A model generated the notes under the pieces. That model was not told where the DNA came from. It worked only from the letters and a program-made list of their open reading frames with translations, and made no database searches. A stretch of DNA of 64,000 bases from Yinghuangia elevatio (GTDB taxonomy: Bacteria; Actinomycetota; Actinomycetes; Streptomycetales; Streptomycetaceae), in contig NZ_JBEZFP010000017.1 of the NCBI RefSeq assembly GCF_040649515.1, positions 27,541-91,540 on the forward strand, in the 5' to 3' direction. A program made the translations under genes and the position numbers. Within the stretch, counting starts at the first letter, position 1; every line of letters starts with the position of its first letter. This document shows, piece by piece, positions 1 to 8,103 of the stretch.

Positions 1-425
1 GCGGCGACCAGGGCCGGCAGCACGGTGTCCTGGATCGCCTGCTCCCGCGCGGCCATCACCCGGCGCAGCGGCGGGTTGCGCAGCGCGTGCGCGGTGAACT
101 CGGCGGTCACGCGGTACCACGCGTCGTCCACCGGGATGGCGTCCACGGCGGCCCGCAGGCCTTCCTCGGCCGACGCGGCGGACACCTCGGCGAGTGCCGC
201 GCGGACGCCGTCGAGCATGGCGCGCGAGCGCTGCTCCCACATCGCCAGGAACAGTTCGTCGAGGGAGGTGAAGTTGGAGTAGAAGGCCCCGCGGGTGAAC
301 CCCGCCCGCTCGCAGACCTGCTCGACCGTGGCGCGTCCGAAGCCTTCCTCGGCGAACACGTCGAGTGCGGCGTCCAGCAGGCGCTGCCGGGTGTGTGCCC
401 GCCGCGCGGTGACGGATGCGACCAC
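1..425 (-). CDS. TetR-family regulator, partial (C-terminus beyond window)
   Basis: A TetR-type repressor that runs off the left edge. Translating the minus strand from GTG at 425 gives an N-terminal helix-turn-helix of the usual form: LLDAALDVFAEEGF, then ATVEQVCERAGFTRGAFYSNF, which is the recognition helix and the YxNF motif. Ligand-domain helices follow. About 141 codons are visible and the reading frame is still open at base 1. GTG 425 is preferred because AGGGGG lies about 8 nt upstream; another in-frame GTG at 434 is possible. A perfect palindrome sits 16 bp upstream, so autoregulation is likely. The controlled gene is not evident: the permease/Usp operon on the same strand ends 109 bp upstream. 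The family call is firm, the ligand unknown. Confidence 0.85.
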   Translation of the reverse strand, partial: MVASVTARRAHTRQRLLDAALDVFAEEGFGRATVEQVCERAGFTRGAFYSNFTSLDELFLAMWEQRSRAMLDGVRAALAEVSAASAEEGLRAAVDAIPVDDAWYRVTAEFTAHALRNPPLRRVMAAREQAIQDTVLPALVA

Positions 426-440
426 CGGTCCCACCCCCTC

Positions 441-477
441 TCGATACACGAACGTATCCAATACGTTCGTGTATCGA
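441..477. promoter_or_regulatory. Perfect 17-bp inverted repeat, TetR operator over promoter
   Basis: The arm TCGATACACGAACGTAT (441-457) is followed by CCA and the exact reverse complement (461-477). On the minus strand, TTGTCG (480-475) and ATACGT (457-452) have 17-nt spacing and could be the -35 and -10 boxes, so a bound repressor would block the promoter of the TetR gene starting at 425. Confidence 0.8.
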
Positions 478-533
478 CAAGGCTCGGCCCGCTCTCTCGG
501 CAGTCCCGGTGGCGCGTCCCCGGTCCCGCGTCC

Positions 534-950
534 TCAGTCCGTCGTGGGCACGCACAGGACCGGGATCGGCGACAGGTGCAGCAGCTTGTGCGGCGTCGAC
601 CCCAGCAGCGCCCCCCGCAGCGGGCTCTCGCTCCAACTGCCCACCACGATCACCCGGGCGGAATGCCGTGCCGCCGCGTCGACCAGCGCCTCGGCCGGCT
701 TCTCGTCCAGGATCTCCACAGTGGTCTCCAGCCCGGCCTCCTCGGCGGTCCGCACCGCGCGGCCGAGCGCGGTACGTCCCATCTGCCGCACCGCCTCGTA
801 GTGCGACTGGTACTCCTCGCCGCCGAGCCCCGGCGGCGCCGCGCCGAAGACCAGCACGAGCGGTTCGCCGAACGCCGACGCCCACTCGATCGCGACGCCC
901 AGCGCCCGTGCGGCCCCCGCCGACTCGTCGTATCCCAGGACGACCGACAT
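534..950 (-). CDS. Universal stress protein (UspA family)
   Basis: A single-domain Usp of 138 residues, the usual length. It opens with the beta-strand/D motif VVLGYDES and ends with the nucleotide-binding stretch VIVVGSWSESPLRGALLGST (residues about 100-119), which resembles the G-x2-G-x9-G-S/T motif of ATP-binding Usps. Its first Gly position is replaced (S-W-S), so ATP binding is probable, not certain. The ATG at 950 lies one base after the stop of the permease gene, so the two are translationally coupled. Usp partners of APC permeases are common in actinobacteria and are thought to modulate the transporter. That role is inferred here. Confidence 0.88.
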   Translation of the reverse strand: MSVVLGYDESAGAARALGVAIEWASAFGEPLVLVFGAAPPGLGGEEYQSHYEAVRQMGRTALGRAVRTAEEAGLETTVEILDEKPAEALVDAAARHSARVIVVGSWSESPLRGALLGSTPHKLLHLSPIPVLCVPTTD

Positions 951-951
951 C

Positions 952-2475
952 TCACGACTCCTTGCCGGCCGCGGACTTCCGCGGCACCAAAGCGGGATCC
1001 ACCACGCCACGGCGTTCGGACCAGAACGCGGCCGACCGAACGCGCCACACGAGCATGATGGCGACGCCGACGGCCGTGATGCCGATACCGATGACCAGCG
1101 GCGGTCCGAGGCCGAGCCACGAGTCGCCGCTGTACGAGTTCTCCGGGTCGGCCATGTCCCGCACCGACTCCACCAGCAGCCACGCGAGCAGGCCGGCGCC
1201 CACCAGCGGACCGACACCGATCAGGAAGAAGTTGCGGGCGCTCTCGGTCAGGTGCCGCCGGTAGTAGACCGCGCACGCGACACCGGTGAGCGCGTAGTAG
1301 AAGGCGATCAGGAGCGACAGCGCGGTCAGCGAGTCGAACAGTGCGTTCTCGCTGATCTGGTTGACCACCACGTACCAGACGATCGCCACCGCGGCGACCC
1401 ACCACGTGGCGATGTCCGGGGTGCGGAACCGCGGGTTGATGCGGGCGAACTGCCGCGGCAGCGCGCCGCGCCGGGCCATCGACAGCGCGGTACGGGACGC
1501 GGGGATGATCGTCGTCTGGGTCGACGCGAACGCCGACGTCGACACCGCGAGCAGGACCACCCAGTCCCAGCCGCCCATCGCCTCGTTCGCCAGCAGCGCG
1601 AAGATCGACTCCTCCTCGTCGGCGTTCTCCGCGAGGAAGGTGGTGCCGGCGTACGCCACCACCGCGATGCACACCGACAGGTACGTCACCAGCAGCAGGA
1701 TCGTCGACCAGATGCCGGCCCTGCCGGGTGCCGTCGCGGAGTCCTCGACCTCCTCGGTCAGGTTGACCGCCGACTCCCAGCCCCAGTACATGAACACGCC
1801 CAGCAGCAGGCCGCCGGTCAGCGGGGAGCCGCCCTCGCCGAACGGGTTGAGCCACGACCAGCTCGGCTCGATGCTGTCCGGAAGGCCGTTGTCCGCGTAC
1901 ACGCGCGAGATCGCCACGATCGCGAAGACCAGCAGGAACGCCACCTGGGCCAGGATCAGCACGCGCTGCACCCGGGCCGACGCCTCGGTGCCGATGACGC
2001 ACAGCGCGGTCAGCGCGATGATCACGAAGACCGCGAGGGGCTGCCGGATCGCCTCGTTGTCCGCCCAGTCGTCGAGGTTGACCGCCAGCAGCCCGAAGCG
2101 CACCGCGACATCGGCCAGTGAGCCGACCACCAGCACGCCGGTCATCATGATCGCCCAGCCGCCGAGCCAGCCCGCCCACGGGCCCATCGCGCGGGTCACC
2201 CACGAGAACGTCGTCCCGGCGTCCTGGTCGGCCTTGTTGAGGTAGTAGAACGCCGAGGCGATGAGCAGCATCGGCACGAACGACGCGAGCACCACGCCGG
2301 GGGCGTACACCCCCACGAGGGCGACGACCGCGCCGATGACCGCCGCCAGCGAGTATGCGGGCGACGTCGCGTTGAGACCGATCACCAGCGCGTCGAGGAA
2401 CCCGATGGCGTTGGCCTTGAGGCCGACTTCCTCGGGAGCGGGCGGCTGGGCTTCGCGCTCGACACCGTGAGTCAT
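952..2475 (-). CDS. APC-superfamily amino acid permease
   Basis: A 507-residue polytopic membrane protein with about 12 hydrophobic segments and the APC start pattern: a cytoplasmic leader, then IGFLDALVIGLNATSPAYSLAAV, whose broken first helix carries the substrate-binding turn. The loop NKADQDAGTTFSWVTRAMGPWAGWLGGW is typical of amino acid/polyamine/organocation permeases. ATG 2475 is chosen because AGTGAGG lies 6-7 nt upstream; a GTG at 2487 is the alternative. The substrate cannot be read from sequence. It forms a two-gene operon with the Usp gene downstream. Confidence 0.85.
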   Translation of the reverse strand: MTHGVEREAQPPAPEEVGLKANAIGFLDALVIGLNATSPAYSLAAVIGAVVALVGVYAPGVVLASFVPMLLIASAFYYLNKADQDAGTTFSWVTRAMGPWAGWLGGWAIMMTGVLVVGSLADVAVRFGLLAVNLDDWADNEAIRQPLAVFVIIALTALCVIGTEASARVQRVLILAQVAFLLVFAIVAISRVYADNGLPDSIEPSWSWLNPFGEGGSPLTGGLLLGVFMYWGWESAVNLTEEVEDSATAPGRAGIWSTILLLVTYLSVCIAVVAYAGTTFLAENADEEESIFALLANEAMGGWDWVVLLAVSTSAFASTQTTIIPASRTALSMARRGALPRQFARINPRFRTPDIATWWVAAVAIVWYVVVNQISENALFDSLTALSLLIAFYYALTGVACAVYYRRHLTESARNFFLIGVGPLVGAGLLAWLLVESVRDMADPENSYSGDSWLGLGPPLVIGIGITAVGVAIMLVWRVRSAAFWSERRGVVDPALVPRKSAAGKES

Positions 2476-2591
2476 GGCCTGCCTCACTTCAGCGGTACGC
2501 CGACAGAAAGGGCGGCCGCTGCCCTAACGGGCCGGTCGCCCCCTGCCACCGGTGCGCGTGTGCCGCGCGTGCCCTCTGAGTTGCCGTCCCA

Positions 2592-2654
2592 GGGGTCATA
2601 TACCCCGATCGCGTGTTCGGCGCATAGGCCGTACGAGTGTCGGTCTCATACCGA
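2592..2654. promoter_or_regulatory. Two related short inverted repeats upstream of the APC permease
   Basis: GGGGTCATATACCCC (2592-2606) and TCGGTCTCATACCGA (2640-2654) each have 5-bp arms around a 5-nt centre and share a GGTC-ATACC core. They lie 117-180 bp upstream of the permease start, in the gap to the next gene end at 2677. They may be a pair of operators; the protein is unknown. Confidence 0.35.
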
Positions 2655-2676
2655 AAGCGGCAGTCTCGTGCCGCGT

Positions 2677-4926
2677 TCAGGCGACCTCGACGCCGAAGTC
2701 GGCGAGCAGCGGTTCCAGGCCGTCGGGGTACCCCCGGCCGCCGACCACGAACTTCCAGTCGCCGTTCGCCCGGCGCCGGAACGAGCCCAGCACCAGCGCC
2801 GTCTCCCCGGCCCGGCCGTCGGACACGGCCAGGCGGTCCAGCTCGGCGCCGGACGCGTTCGACAGCCGGATCGCGGCGTCGGTGAAACCGGACAGGTCCG
2901 CGGTCGGGTTGACCGCCGGATCGATCGCCGCGACCAGGACCACCCGGTCGGCCCGGGCGGGCAGGGCGTCGAAGCGCACCGCGACCGCGGCCTTGTCGGA
3001 GCCGCGCGCCGCGACCGAGCGGACCGTGCCGTCGGGCGTCGCGGGGTTGTTGTAGAAGACGAAGAAGTCGTCGCCGAGCACCCGGTCGCCGCGGCACACG
3101 AGCGCGCACACGTCCAGGGCCACGCCGCCCGACCAGGTCATGCCGAGCACGGCGGCGTCCTCGGCGGGCGGGTCGCCGGCGGCGGCGGGGACCGCGAAGC
3201 CGTTCGCGGGCAGGGTGCCGTCCGGTGTCGCGGCGGCGCCCGGGCCCGAGGCCCGGCCGGAGGACGCGCGGGGGCCGGGCACCGCGTCGCCCCGGCTCGT
3301 GCGCGAACCGCCGCGTCCGCCGCCACCACCGCCACCCGCACCGGGGCCGCCGGGAGCGTCGCCGGTGCCCAGCCTGCCGCGCAGCCCGCACTGGGCCAGC
3401 AGGTCCACCAGTTCGTCGCCGTTGATCAGGGTCAGCGGCTTGCCGCGGGCGAACGTGTAGGAGGTCGGCCCGAACGAGGACGTCGTCACCAGCACGCCCT
3501 TGTTCGCCCCGACGTCGTGGACCGTGCCGTACAAGTCCCGCACCGCGGTCGGCGGCACGGTGTGCCGGTACCGCTTCACCTGCACGACGATCTTGCCGCC
3601 GCTCAGCGGGTCCGGGTCCAGCGCCTCGACGTCGACACCGCCGTCGCCCGAGCGCTGGGTGGTGACCGCCTGGAGCCCGCGGGCCCGGAACAACTCGGCG
3701 ACCAGGCCCTCGAAGGCGATCGGGTCCATCTCCAGCAGGTTCGGCACGGCGTCGTCGTCCGCGTGCGACACCACGGCCGCGCTGCCGCCCACCTCGTCGG
3801 GGCGGCGTACCGCACGGACCGCCGTACGCTGGTCCGGCCGCGCGGACAACTTGCCGTCGAGCGCATCCGCCAGGCAGTCCTGCGCGCTCACCCGCGCGAG
3901 GTCCAGCCGGGTGAAGTCGGCGCGCGTCGCCCGGACCGACGCCAGCACGATCTTCGCCGGGCGGCCGGTCGCCGGATCCCGGTCGTCCACGAAGCCGTTC
4001 ACCACGGCCGACTCCAGCGCGCCGAACTCGTCGGCGGCGAACACCTCGCGCAGCACCAGCAGCACGGTCTGCGCGAGCACGTCCCGGTACAGCGCGCGCC
4101 GCTGCGTCACCGGGCGCGCGACTTCCTTGTCCTGGTCGGTGCTCGGCATGTACCGGACCGCCTTGGCCTCGGGGACGACGTCGATGCCGGGCAACTGCCA
4201 GTCGAGCACCAGCTCGCGCGTGCCCCGGTCGTACGCGGCGGCGACCTGGTGCGGGAAGCCGTCCGGCCACGCCGCCGACGAGTACAGCGCGGCCGAGAAG
4301 TACTGCACCGCGGCATCGGGGTCGCCGCGGCGCAGCGTGTCGCCCAACGTCCGCACCTGCGCGTTGTGGTGGCGGATCTGGGTCAGCGTCGTCTCGGCCC
4401 ACTGCTGGTACTGCTGCCGGTACGCCTCCAGTTGCCGCAGCCGCTGAGCCTCGGCGTCCTGCGCCGCGTACCAGTCGCGCTCGAACCTGGCCCGTGCCTC
4501 CGCGCGCGCCTGCGCACTCGGGCCGAATCCCCAACCACCCTGTGCGGGCTGGTAGTTGGCCTCGACCGGGGCCGGGACCGCGACCGCGAGATGCCCCGGC
4601 TGGAACGGCTCGACGTGCTCCGCGCGCAGCATCGCGGACGTGCGGAACGCCGGCCCCCGGCACCCGGCGGCCAGCAGCCCTTCCAGCACCGCGACCCGGG
4701 CCTCGATCTCGTCGGTCCGCAGCCGCGCGTCCGCCTCGCGGCGCTGCTTGTACGCCGCCTGCTGCTCGCGGTGCGCCTGGGCCATCGCCCGCTCCGCGGC
4801 CCGCTGTTGCCGCTCGGCCTCGCGCCGCTGCTGCTCGCGGGTTCTGCGCTGTGCGTCCTGTCGGCGCTGCTCCTGCCGCTGAGCCTCGGCCCAGCCCCCG
4901 ATCAGCCCGTCGTTGCGCCGAGTCAT
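2677..4926 (-). CDS. Mrr-like restriction endonuclease fused to a TerD domain
   Basis: A 749-residue multidomain protein. Residues about 10-180 are rich in Gln, Arg and Glu (a likely coiled coil). A helical middle region contains VLDWQLPGIDVVPEAKAVRY. An Mrr/PD-(D/E)xK nuclease domain covers about 395-505: DPIAFEGLVAELFRARG, then GDGGVD and VQVKRY, which give the Asp and Gln-x-Lys active-site residues. After a Gly-rich linker comes a C-terminal TerD domain (about 590-749) with GMTWSGGVALDVCALVC, DDFFVFYNN and LVAAIDP. TerD proteins bind calcium and belong to tellurite/phage/stress-resistance systems; Mrr domains cut modified or foreign DNA. A defence or DNA-stress role is inferred. ATG 4926 has GGGGAGG 12 nt upstream; GTG 4950 is an alternative. 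It stands alone with no methylase nearby. Confidence 0.85.
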   Translation of the reverse strand: MTRRNDGLIGGWAEAQRQEQRRQDAQRRTREQQRREAERQQRAAERAMAQAHREQQAAYKQRREADARLRTDEIEARVAVLEGLLAAGCRGPAFRTSAMLRAEHVEPFQPGHLAVAVPAPVEANYQPAQGGWGFGPSAQARAEARARFERDWYAAQDAEAQRLRQLEAYRQQYQQWAETTLTQIRHHNAQVRTLGDTLRRGDPDAAVQYFSAALYSSAAWPDGFPHQVAAAYDRGTRELVLDWQLPGIDVVPEAKAVRYMPSTDQDKEVARPVTQRRALYRDVLAQTVLLVLREVFAADEFGALESAVVNGFVDDRDPATGRPAKIVLASVRATRADFTRLDLARVSAQDCLADALDGKLSARPDQRTAVRAVRRPDEVGGSAAVVSHADDDAVPNLLEMDPIAFEGLVAELFRARGLQAVTTQRSGDGGVDVEALDPDPLSGGKIVVQVKRYRHTVPPTAVRDLYGTVHDVGANKGVLVTTSSFGPTSYTFARGKPLTLINGDELVDLLAQCGLRGRLGTGDAPGGPGAGGGGGGGRGGSRTSRGDAVPGPRASSGRASGPGAAATPDGTLPANGFAVPAAAGDPPAEDAAVLGMTWSGGVALDVCALVCRGDRVLGDDFFVFYNNPATPDGTVRSVAARGSDKAAVAVRFDALPARADRVVLVAAIDPAVNPTADLSGFTDAAIRLSNASGAELDRLAVSDGRAGETALVLGSFRRRANGDWKFVVGGRGYPDGLEPLLADFGVEVA

Positions 4927-5004
4927 GAACGCCGTCGTCCTCCCCACCACCAGCGGATACCCGCCGACTCTAGCGCGCGGGGACCGACAGCTTCCGGCGG
5001 CTCG

Positions 5005-5562
5005 TCAGGTCCGGTCCGGCGCCTCGGGTTCGTGGTCCCAGTCGGCGGTTCCCTCGGCGGAGTGGAAGACCAGGCGTCCGCCGGTCTGTTCGTAGCGGCG
5101 CATCAGGGTGAGGGCGGGGGAGTAGACGTGCAGGGACACGGCGTGACCCGCCTGGGCGGTGTTGCGGACGTCGTGGATGTGGTCGCGGGGGAAGGAACGC
5201 GCGGAGCCGGAGGGGAGGCGGACCTGCGTCTCGGTGCCGGGCGTGAACGGCACGTCCACGTGGCTGCCGGGACGCACGTCGGGATGCGGGGGCGTGAACT
5301 CGTGCAGGGTTCCGCGGACCACGAGGAACGCGCCGACCGCGCCGCCGTGGTCGTGCCAGCCGGTGCCGGTGCCGGGCGGCCAGCCGATGAGCCACGCCTC
5401 GGCGGCGCCGGGGCCGCCGATCCGCAGCCATGTCCGGTCGACGGGGTCGAGGGGCAGGCGGGCGACGAGCGAGGGGTCGGCGGCGGCCCGGTCGGCGAAG
5501 GCCAGGAGCGCGGCCGGGTTCGGTGCGGGAGCCGGGGCAGGGGTGAGCGAACGTGCGGGCAT
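5005..5562 (-). CDS. Cysteine dioxygenase family protein (cupin)
   Basis: A 185-residue cupin of the cysteine dioxygenase type I family, which oxidises L-cysteine to cysteine sulfinate with non-haem iron. The metal ligands appear as the HDH pair in GTGWHDHGG (His70, His72) and the later His in RDHIHDV (about 128-130). The second cupin stretch SLHVYSPALTLMRRYE is also characteristic. ATG 5562 has ACGAGGAC just upstream. A cysteine-containing leader peptide gene lies 48 bp upstream on the same strand, which supports a sulfur/cysteine substrate and control by cysteine supply. The enzyme may instead act on a related thiol such as 3-mercaptopropionate. Confidence 0.87.
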   Translation of the reverse strand: MPARSLTPAPAPAPNPAALLAFADRAAADPSLVARLPLDPVDRTWLRIGGPGAAEAWLIGWPPGTGTGWHDHGGAVGAFLVVRGTLHEFTPPHPDVRPGSHVDVPFTPGTETQVRLPSGSARSFPRDHIHDVRNTAQAGHAVSLHVYSPALTLMRRYEQTGGRLVFHSAEGTADWDHEPEAPDRT

Positions 5563-5610
5563 GTCGTCCTCGTACGTAGTGAAGGCGTCGGGCGTCGGAG
5601 GTGGGGCGGT

Positions 5611-5673
5611 CTACCGGCAGCCCGAACAGAGCGCTCCGGCAAAGCGCATGAGGTCGACGTGGACCCGCTTCAC
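5611..5673 (-). CDS. Cysteine-containing leader peptide upstream of cysteine dioxygenase
   Basis: A 20-residue peptide that starts at GTG 5673 and stops at TAG 5611. It reads VKRVHVDLMRFAGALC followed by SGCR. The (R)HVDLxRxxxALC pattern with terminal Cys codons matches the small putative leader peptides found ahead of sulfur-metabolism genes in actinomycetes (family knowledge; not searched). Two Cys codons sit near the end, where ribosome stalling could sense charged tRNA-Cys. No convincing Shine-Dalgarno site is present, and the peptide may be leaderless. The structural gene begins 48 bp downstream. Confidence 0.65.
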   Translation of the reverse strand: MKRVHVDLMRFAGALCSGCR

Positions 5674-6001
5674 AAGGATTCGACGTGAGTTGCACACAGT
5701 GCCGGTACGCAAGCAGGCCCGTGTCGCCGCGGTCAAATCCGTGTTCCGGCGAACAACCGCGCCAGTAACCCGGATTGCCCTGTCGATCAAGACCACGAAG
5801 CGCAAATGGCCCGCGCTTTCCGCCCCACCGGGAAGCCCCGGCAACAACTGCGTGATACCAGTGGAACCCGCCAGTTGCCGACCGGCCGACGCGCGACGGA
5901 CCGCAACGCTGCGGGTCCGGCGCTCCGGCCGACCGGCGGCCCGGCGAAAGCCCGACGGACCGACGGACGACAGACCGGCGGACGAGACCGAGGAGGGGCC
6001 C

Positions 6002-6091
6002 GTGTCGGAGCGCCCGTTCGGTCTGCCGTGCGCAATCGTCCGGCACCGCATCTGGCAGCTTCCCGTCCCGCCCGGCACCCGCTGTCGGTGA
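6002..6091 (+). CDS. Possible small ORF of 29 residues
   Basis: A GTG at 6002 is preceded by the strong ribosome-binding sequence GAGGAGGGGCCC and opens a 29-codon frame (SERPFGLPCAIV then HRIWQLPV) ending at TGA 6091. It lies in the 500-bp gap between the leader peptide and the coupling-protein gene. No family is recognised, and nothing but the ribosome-binding site supports translation. Confidence 0.25.
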   Translation: MSERPFGLPCAIVRHRIWQLPVPPGTRCR

Positions 6092-6134
6092 ACCGCCCGG
6101 ACGCGCGCCCGCACCGCCAAGCGCCGTCCGCCGC

Positions 6135-6164
6135 ATGCAGGTTCCCGATATGCAGGTTCCCGAC
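6135..6164. repeat. Tandem 15-bp repeat, two copies
   Basis: ATGCAGGTTCCCGAT (6135-6149) is followed directly by ATGCAGGTTCCCGAC (6150-6164), about 30 bp before the start of the coupling-protein gene. It could be a pair of direct-repeat binding sites or a slippage duplication. Confidence 0.6.
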
Positions 6165-6193
6165 CACCGGCGACGGAAGCGAAGACGACACCC

Positions 6194-7867
6194 ATGTCTG
6201 CCACCACGCGGCGACGCGGCCCGCACCCATTTCCCGAGATCCTCGCCGGTGTCCTGACGGCGGCCGCGCTCGGCATCCTGCTCCTCGGCTACGTCGCCCG
6301 GCGCGGCGGCACGCTCGCCGCCGTGCTGTCGGCGGCCGCCTTGGGCGCGGCGGGAGTTCTGGTCGTGACGGCGGTGCGGCTGCGCGCCCGGCGGCCCGCG
6401 ATCGACCGGACCGCGCGGCTGCTCGCCGGGCCGGCGGACCTGCCCGGCATGACGACGTCCGGAGCGGCGGCGACGGCCGCCCGGCTCGGCGTCCGGGCCC
6501 ACGACCCCGGGGTGTTCATCGGCCGGTCGGTACGCCGCGACCGCGAACTGTGGGGTTCGTGGGAGGACATGCACATGGACATCTGGGGTCCGCGTACCGG
6601 CAAGACCGCCGCCCGGGCCATCCCCGCCGCGGCCGCGGCCCCGGGTGCGCTCGTGGTGACGTCCAACAAGCGCGACATCGTCGACGCCACCCGCGGGATA
6701 CGCGAAAAGCGCGGCCCGGTATGGGTCTTCGACCCGCAGGGGCAGGCCGGCGAGCAGCCCACCTGGTGGTGGAACCCGCTCTCGTTCGTCGGTGACAACG
6801 TCGTCAAGGGCCTCATGCTCGCGTCGTTCTTCAACGGCATCAACCGGCAGTCCCACGTCCGCGCGGACGGGTACTTCGAGCCCGCCGGCCAGCAGTTGTT
6901 CGGTGCGCTGCTGCTCGCCGCGTCCCTCGACGAGCAGCCGGTCACGCGGACCCTGACCTGGCTGAACCGCCCGACCGACGACACTCCGGTACGCATCCTC
7001 CGGGCGGCCGGGGCCGACCGGGTGGCCGACGCGGCCGAGATGATCATCGCGGCCCCCGCGTCGCAGCGGGCGGGGGTGTACGGTGCCGCGTCCCAGATGG
7101 CGTCGCCGCTGGCCGCACCGGACGTCACCCGGTGGGTCACGCCCGGCAGCGGACCGCGGCGCCCCGAGTTCCGGCACGCCGACTTCGGGGACCGCGACGA
7201 CGGCACGATCTACCTGTTGTCGGAGGAGACCAACCGCGCCGCGGCGCCGCTGATCCTCACGCTCACCTCCGCACTCGCGTACTCGCTGGAGGGCCGGGCC
7301 ATCGCAAGTCCGGGAGGCCGCCTGCCGGTGCCCGCGGTCTTCGTCCTCGACGAGGCCGCCAACGTCTGCCCGTGGCACGAACTGCCGTTTCTCTACAGCC
7401 ACTACGGTTCGCGTGGGATCGTCATGATGACGATCCTCCAGTCCTGGGCGCAGGGGGTCACAATCTGGGGCGAGCACGGCATGGCGTCGATGTGGAGCGC
7501 GGCAAACGTCCGGGTCTACGGGGGTGGTTCGGCCGATGCCCGGTTCCTGCACGACCTCGCGCAGGCTGCCCCGAGGTTCGAACCCCGGACGAAGTCCGTC
7601 TCCTCGCGCGTGGGAATGCCGTTCGCCGGCTCGACCACGCGGTCTTCCCGAGAGGAGCAGGTGCTCGACATCGCCGACCTGGGCGCCATGCCCCGGGGGC
7701 GGGCGCTCGTGCAGGTGAGCGGGGCCAGGCCCACGCTGGTGCGCACCGTTCCGTGGTGGCAGGGCCCGTACGCGGAGGAGATCAGGGAGTCGTTGGCCGC
7801 GTACGCCCCGGGCCCCGGCACGCGCGCTGATACCGGGCAACGGGATGCCGGACGGCGGACGGCGTGA
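6194..7867 (+). CDS. VirD4/TraG-like type IV coupling ATPase (TraM-recognition family), orphan
   Basis: A 557-residue membrane-anchored ATPase. Two N-terminal transmembrane segments (about 15-35 and 42-62) are followed by the Walker A motif GPRTGKTA (about 132-140), a conserved TSNKRD segment, the Walker B motif AVFVLDEAAN (about 381-390) and the MMTILQSWAQG motif typical of the C-terminal half of VirD4/TraG proteins. Such proteins pump DNA or protein substrates into type IV or related secretion channels. No relaxase, other mating genes or integrase lie nearby, so this is an isolated coupling protein. It may serve a scattered conjugation/secretion apparatus or be a relic of a mobile element. 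The frame is intact and composition matches its neighbours. Confidence 0.8.
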   Translation: MSATTRRRGPHPFPEILAGVLTAAALGILLLGYVARRGGTLAAVLSAAALGAAGVLVVTAVRLRARRPAIDRTARLLAGPADLPGMTTSGAAATAARLGVRAHDPGVFIGRSVRRDRELWGSWEDMHMDIWGPRTGKTAARAIPAAAAAPGALVVTSNKRDIVDATRGIREKRGPVWVFDPQGQAGEQPTWWWNPLSFVGDNVVKGLMLASFFNGINRQSHVRADGYFEPAGQQLFGALLLAASLDEQPVTRTLTWLNRPTDDTPVRILRAAGADRVADAAEMIIAAPASQRAGVYGAASQMASPLAAPDVTRWVTPGSGPRRPEFRHADFGDRDDGTIYLLSEETNRAAAPLILTLTSALAYSLEGRAIASPGGRLPVPAVFVLDEAANVCPWHELPFLYSHYGSRGIVMMTILQSWAQGVTIWGEHGMASMWSAANVRVYGGGSADARFLHDLAQAAPRFEPRTKSVSSRVGMPFAGSTTRSSREEQVLDIADLGAMPRGRALVQVSGARPTLVRTVPWWQGPYAEEIRESLAAYAPGPGTRADTGQRDAGRRTA

Positions 7868-7961
7868 CGACGGACAGCACTGCGGGGACGGCGTGACGGC
7901 GTGTCGAACGGGCCGCGGCCGGGGACTACGGCGTACGCGCCGCGGAGGCGCAGGACGACAA

Positions 7962-7995
7962 CGCGCGAAGACCCTGGAAGCAGGGTCTTCGCGCG
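7962..7995. terminator. Bidirectional hairpin terminator
   Basis: CGCGCGAAGACCCT (7962-7975), loop GGAAGC and the exact complement (7982-7995) form a 14-bp perfect stem between two convergent genes. There is no U-tract, as is common for actinomycete terminators. Confidence 0.7.
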
Positions 7996-8103
7996 GGTGT
8001 GGGTCGGCGCGGGCCGGTATGGGCGGCCCGGCGGCCGTGCCCGGTCGGGGGCCCGGTCCGCGGGCCCGGTGGATCGGCTCGGTACGTGGGCCGGTCGGCC
8101 GGC

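Noticed and set aside
2677..4926. Complete restriction-modification system
   Set aside because: No methyltransferase or specificity gene is adjacent; only the Mrr-TerD protein is present.
2467..5688. Open frame of 1073 codons on the plus strand
   Set aside because: It runs antisense to the Mrr-TerD gene; its translation is Arg/Gly-rich without motifs, as expected for an antisense frame in very GC-rich DNA.
6194..7867. Integrative conjugative element around the coupling ATPase
   Set aside because: No integrase, relaxase, replication gene or attachment repeats lie nearby; only the ATPase supports it.
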